Shown: in pieces, positions 62,198 through 64,000 of the stretch
How the letters are laid out: each line of letters begins with the position of its first letter
How positions within the stretch are numbered: the stretch's first letter is position 1
NCBI GenBank assembly: GCA_049472395.1
Contig: JBLIRR010000024.1
Coordinates: 28,740 to 92,739 of the forward strand
Direction: 5' to 3'
DNA from: JBLIRR01 sp049472395
GTDB lineage: Bacteria; SZUA-182; DTGQ01; JBLIRR01
Length of the DNA stretch: 64,000 nucleotides
Notes under the pieces: model-generated
Database searches by the model: none
Seen by the model: only the letters and a program-made list of their open reading frames with translations
Told to the model about the DNA's origin: nothing
Position numbers and translations under genes: made by a program

Positions 62198-64000
62198 TCA
62201 GGCGAGGTCGAAACGGTCAAGGTTCATGACTTTGTTCCACGCCGCTATAAAATCGTGCATGAACTTCTTCTGGGAGTCTTCACATCCGTAGACTTCCGCC
62301 AAGGCCCGGAGTTGGGAGTTCGAACCGAATATGAGGTCGACACGGGTGCCGGTCCACTTGAGTTCGCCCGTTGCACGATCACGCCCTTCGAACACGTCAT
62401 CGTCTTCCGATGTTGCCTTCCACGTCGTGCTCATGTCGAGCAGATTCAGGAAGAAGTCATTGGTGAGCGTCTCTGGACGCTTGGTGAAGAGGCCGTAACG
62501 GGATTGTCCGAAGTTGGCATTCAATACACGCATACCGCCAAGGAGAACCGTCATCTCAGGAGCGGTCAGCGTCAGGAGCTGCGCACGATCAATCAACAAT
62601 TCCTCTGCCGATACGGCGTATTTGTTTTTGAGATAGTTACGGAACCCGTCTGCAGTAGGCTCGAGTACGGCGAATGACTCCACGTCGGTTTGCTCCTGCG
62701 ACGCATCCGTGCGCCCTGGGGTAAAGGGAACTGTCACATTATGACCGGCATTCTTCGCCGCTTGCTCTATGCCGGCGCAACCTCCCAAAACTATCAGGTC
62801 AGCAAGTGACACCTTCTTCCCGCCTGACTGTGCGACTTTAAATTCCTTCTGAAGTCCCTCAAGGGTATGCAAGACAGTCTTCAGTTGGTCAGGTTGGTTT
62901 ACTTCCCAATCCTTTTGCGGCGCAAGACGAATGCGCGCCCCGTTCGCCCCACCGCGCTTGTCGGAGCCACGGAACGTGGATGCCGAAGCCCAGGCGGTCG
63001 AGACCAGTTGCGAGATCGACAGGCCAGAGGCAAGGATCTTGCCCTTGAGGTCTGCGATATCCTGTGCGTCGATCAGCTTATGATCCACTGCGGGTAAGGG
63101 GTCTTGCCAGATCAGTTCTTCTGCCGGGACCTCCGTGCCGAGATAGCGCGAACGGGGTCCCATGTCGCGGTGGGTCAGTTTGAACCACGCCCGGGCAAAG
63201 GCGTCTGCGAACTCTTTCGGGTTTTCGTGAAAACGCCTCGCAATTGGCTCATAGATCGGGTCGAACTTCAGCGCGAGATCCGCCGTGGTCATCATGGGAG
63301 CGTGCCGCTTCGAAGGATCATGGGCATCCGGCACGGTATCCGATCCGGCACCACCCTTGGGCACCCACTGGTTCGCACCGGCCGGGCTCTTTGTGAGCTC
63401 CCATTCGTAGCCAAACAGAATATCTAAATAATCATTGCCCCATTTTATCGGATTTGGAGTCCATGCACCTTCAATGCCACTGGTGATCGTGTCACCGCCT
63501 TTGCCACTACCGAATCTGCTCTTCCAGCCGAGTCCCTGCTCCTCGATGCTGGCGCCCTCAGGTTCCGGACCGACAAGCGCCGCATCACCCGCACCATGAC
63601 ACTTGCCAAACGTGTGCCCGCCAGCGACGAGCGCGACTGTTTCCTCGTCGTTCATGGCCATACGTGCGAAGGTCTCGCGGATGTCACGCCCCGACGCGAC
63701 TGGGTCAGGATTACCGTTCGGTCCTTCCGGATTCACATAAATCAGACCCATCTGCACGGCGGCGAGGGGATCCTCGAGCTCCCGGTCGCCGGAGTAGCGC
63801 TTGTCGCCAAGCCACTCGCTTTCTGCCCCCCAGTAAATGTCCTCTTCCGGCTCCCAGACGTCCTCGCGCCCGCCGCCGAAGCCAAAGGTCTTGAATCCCA
63901 TCGACTCAAGCGCGCAGTTTCCGGCGAGGATCATCAGGTCGGCCCAGGAGATCTTGCTGCCATACTTCTGCTTGATCGGCCAGAGCAGCCGACGCGCCTT
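62198..64000 (-). CDS. katG: Catalase-peroxidase, N-terminus beyond window edge
   Basis: 600 residues are visible; the first ~115, including the distal Arg-Trp-His, lie outside. The crosslinked Tyr and Met are present (LIYVNPEGPNGNPDP, TFARMAMND), as are the proximal His (VAGGHTFGKCHGAG), the Ser of the substrate channel (TITSGIEGAW), YEWELTKSPAGANQW and the degenerate C-terminal peroxidase domain to VMNLDRFDLA. KatG removes H2O2 with a heme group. The gene is markedly more GC-rich than the rest of the window, with G/C-ending codons, and the change is abrupt at its 3' end, so recent transfer is likely. In an apparent anaerobe it would provide oxygen-stress defence. Confidence 0.96.
   Translation of the reverse strand, partial: KARRLLWPIKQKYGSKISWADLMILAGNCALESMGFKTFGFGGGREDVWEPEEDIYWGAESEWLGDKRYSGDRELEDPLAAVQMGLIYVNPEGPNGNPDPVASGRDIRETFARMAMNDEETVALVAGGHTFGKCHGAGDAALVGPEPEGASIEEQGLGWKSRFGSGKGGDTITSGIEGAWTPNPIKWGNDYLDILFGYEWELTKSPAGANQWVPKGGAGSDTVPDAHDPSKRHAPMMTTADLALKFDPIYEPIARRFHENPKEFADAFARAWFKLTHRDMGPRSRYLGTEVPAEELIWQDPLPAVDHKLIDAQDIADLKGKILASGLSISQLVSTAWASASTFRGSDKRGGANGARIRLAPQKDWEVNQPDQLKTVLHTLEGLQKEFKVAQSGGKKVSLADLIVLGGCAGIEQAAKNAGHNVTVPFTPGRTDASQEQTDVESFAVLEPTADGFRNYLKNKYAVSAEELLIDRAQLLTLTAPEMTVLLGGMRVLNANFGQSRYGLFTKRPETLTNDFFLNLLDMSTTWKATSEDDDVFEGRDRATGELKWTGTRVDLIFGSNSQLRALAEVYGCEDSQKKFMHDFIAAWNKVMNLDRFDLA

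Noticed and set aside
1..64000. tRNA genes, rRNA genes, CRISPR arrays, transposases or phage genes
   Set aside because: No T-arm-like or cloverleaf sequence, no regularly spaced direct repeats and no transposase, integrase or capsid-like protein was seen on either strand.

Overview
The window reads as a chromosome segment of a Gram-negative-type bacterium of moderate, fairly AT-rich composition. Strong GGAGG-type ribosome sites, a tRNA-dependent amidotransferase operon (aspS-gatCAB), HD-GYP and FIST signalling proteins, BTAD/MalT-type regulators, NifX-like proteins with a DUF5320 partner, and DUF3047/TIGR04282/TIGR04283 genes fit an anaerobe of deltaproteobacterial, Nitrospirota or deep-branching candidate-phylum type. 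The lineage cannot be fixed from the sequence alone. No tRNA, rRNA, CRISPR array or transposase was seen.

Layout. 1-4254: UPF0182 membrane protein (running off the left edge), then a phosphate-flavoured trio of DUF4956, a VTC polyphosphate-polymerase-like protein and a deleted Na/Pi cotransporter. 4606-11769: Cys-rich protein, fatty acid hydroxylase, then a TVP38 / FAD oxidoreductase / DUF3047 / glycosyltransferase / phosphorylase cluster resembling the neighbourhoods of ArsS-type radical SAM genes, followed by a frameshifted BioB-like radical SAM gene. 11939-12446: RHH antitoxin with a beheaded PIN toxin. 12736-15485: NifX / DUF5320 / NifX genes beside a sigma-54 activator. 15631-22316: methyltransferase, SdiA-regulated protein, cNMP-HD-GYP protein, secreted protein, DUF4143 ATPase and a PIN/Phd toxin-antitoxin pair. 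22777-33029: one long leftward gene array, aspS-gatC-gatA-gatB followed by a five-gene YbhGFSR-like exporter. 33274-46414: small membrane protein, secreted and surface proteins (CLCA/VWA metalloprotease-like, CARDB-like, beta-helix/TSP3 pseudogene) and a MalT/BTAD regulator. 47129-50819: extracytoplasmic FIST protein plus hybrid histidine kinase. 51368-59393: a tightly coupled six-gene operon built around an AAA+ ATPase and two membrane proteins, which I cannot assign to any described system; it is the best candidate for something new. 59637-64000: DUF234 ATPase with tandem palindromes upstream, small broken genes, and a GC-rich katG that runs off the right edge and looks acquired.

Two themes cut across the regions. 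First, gene decay: at least seven genes carry frameshifts, in-frame stops or clean deletions (NptA, glycosyltransferase, radical SAM, PIN toxin, beta-helix/TSP3 protein, RadC fragment, and probably DUF3047). Second, short dispersed repeats and palindromes lie in intergenic regions: a three-copy ~42-bp repeat, a three-copy GGGCGA repeat, a GTAACCAATC repeat cluster, and palindromic candidate operators before both toxin-antitoxin loci and both DUF4143/DUF234 ATPases.
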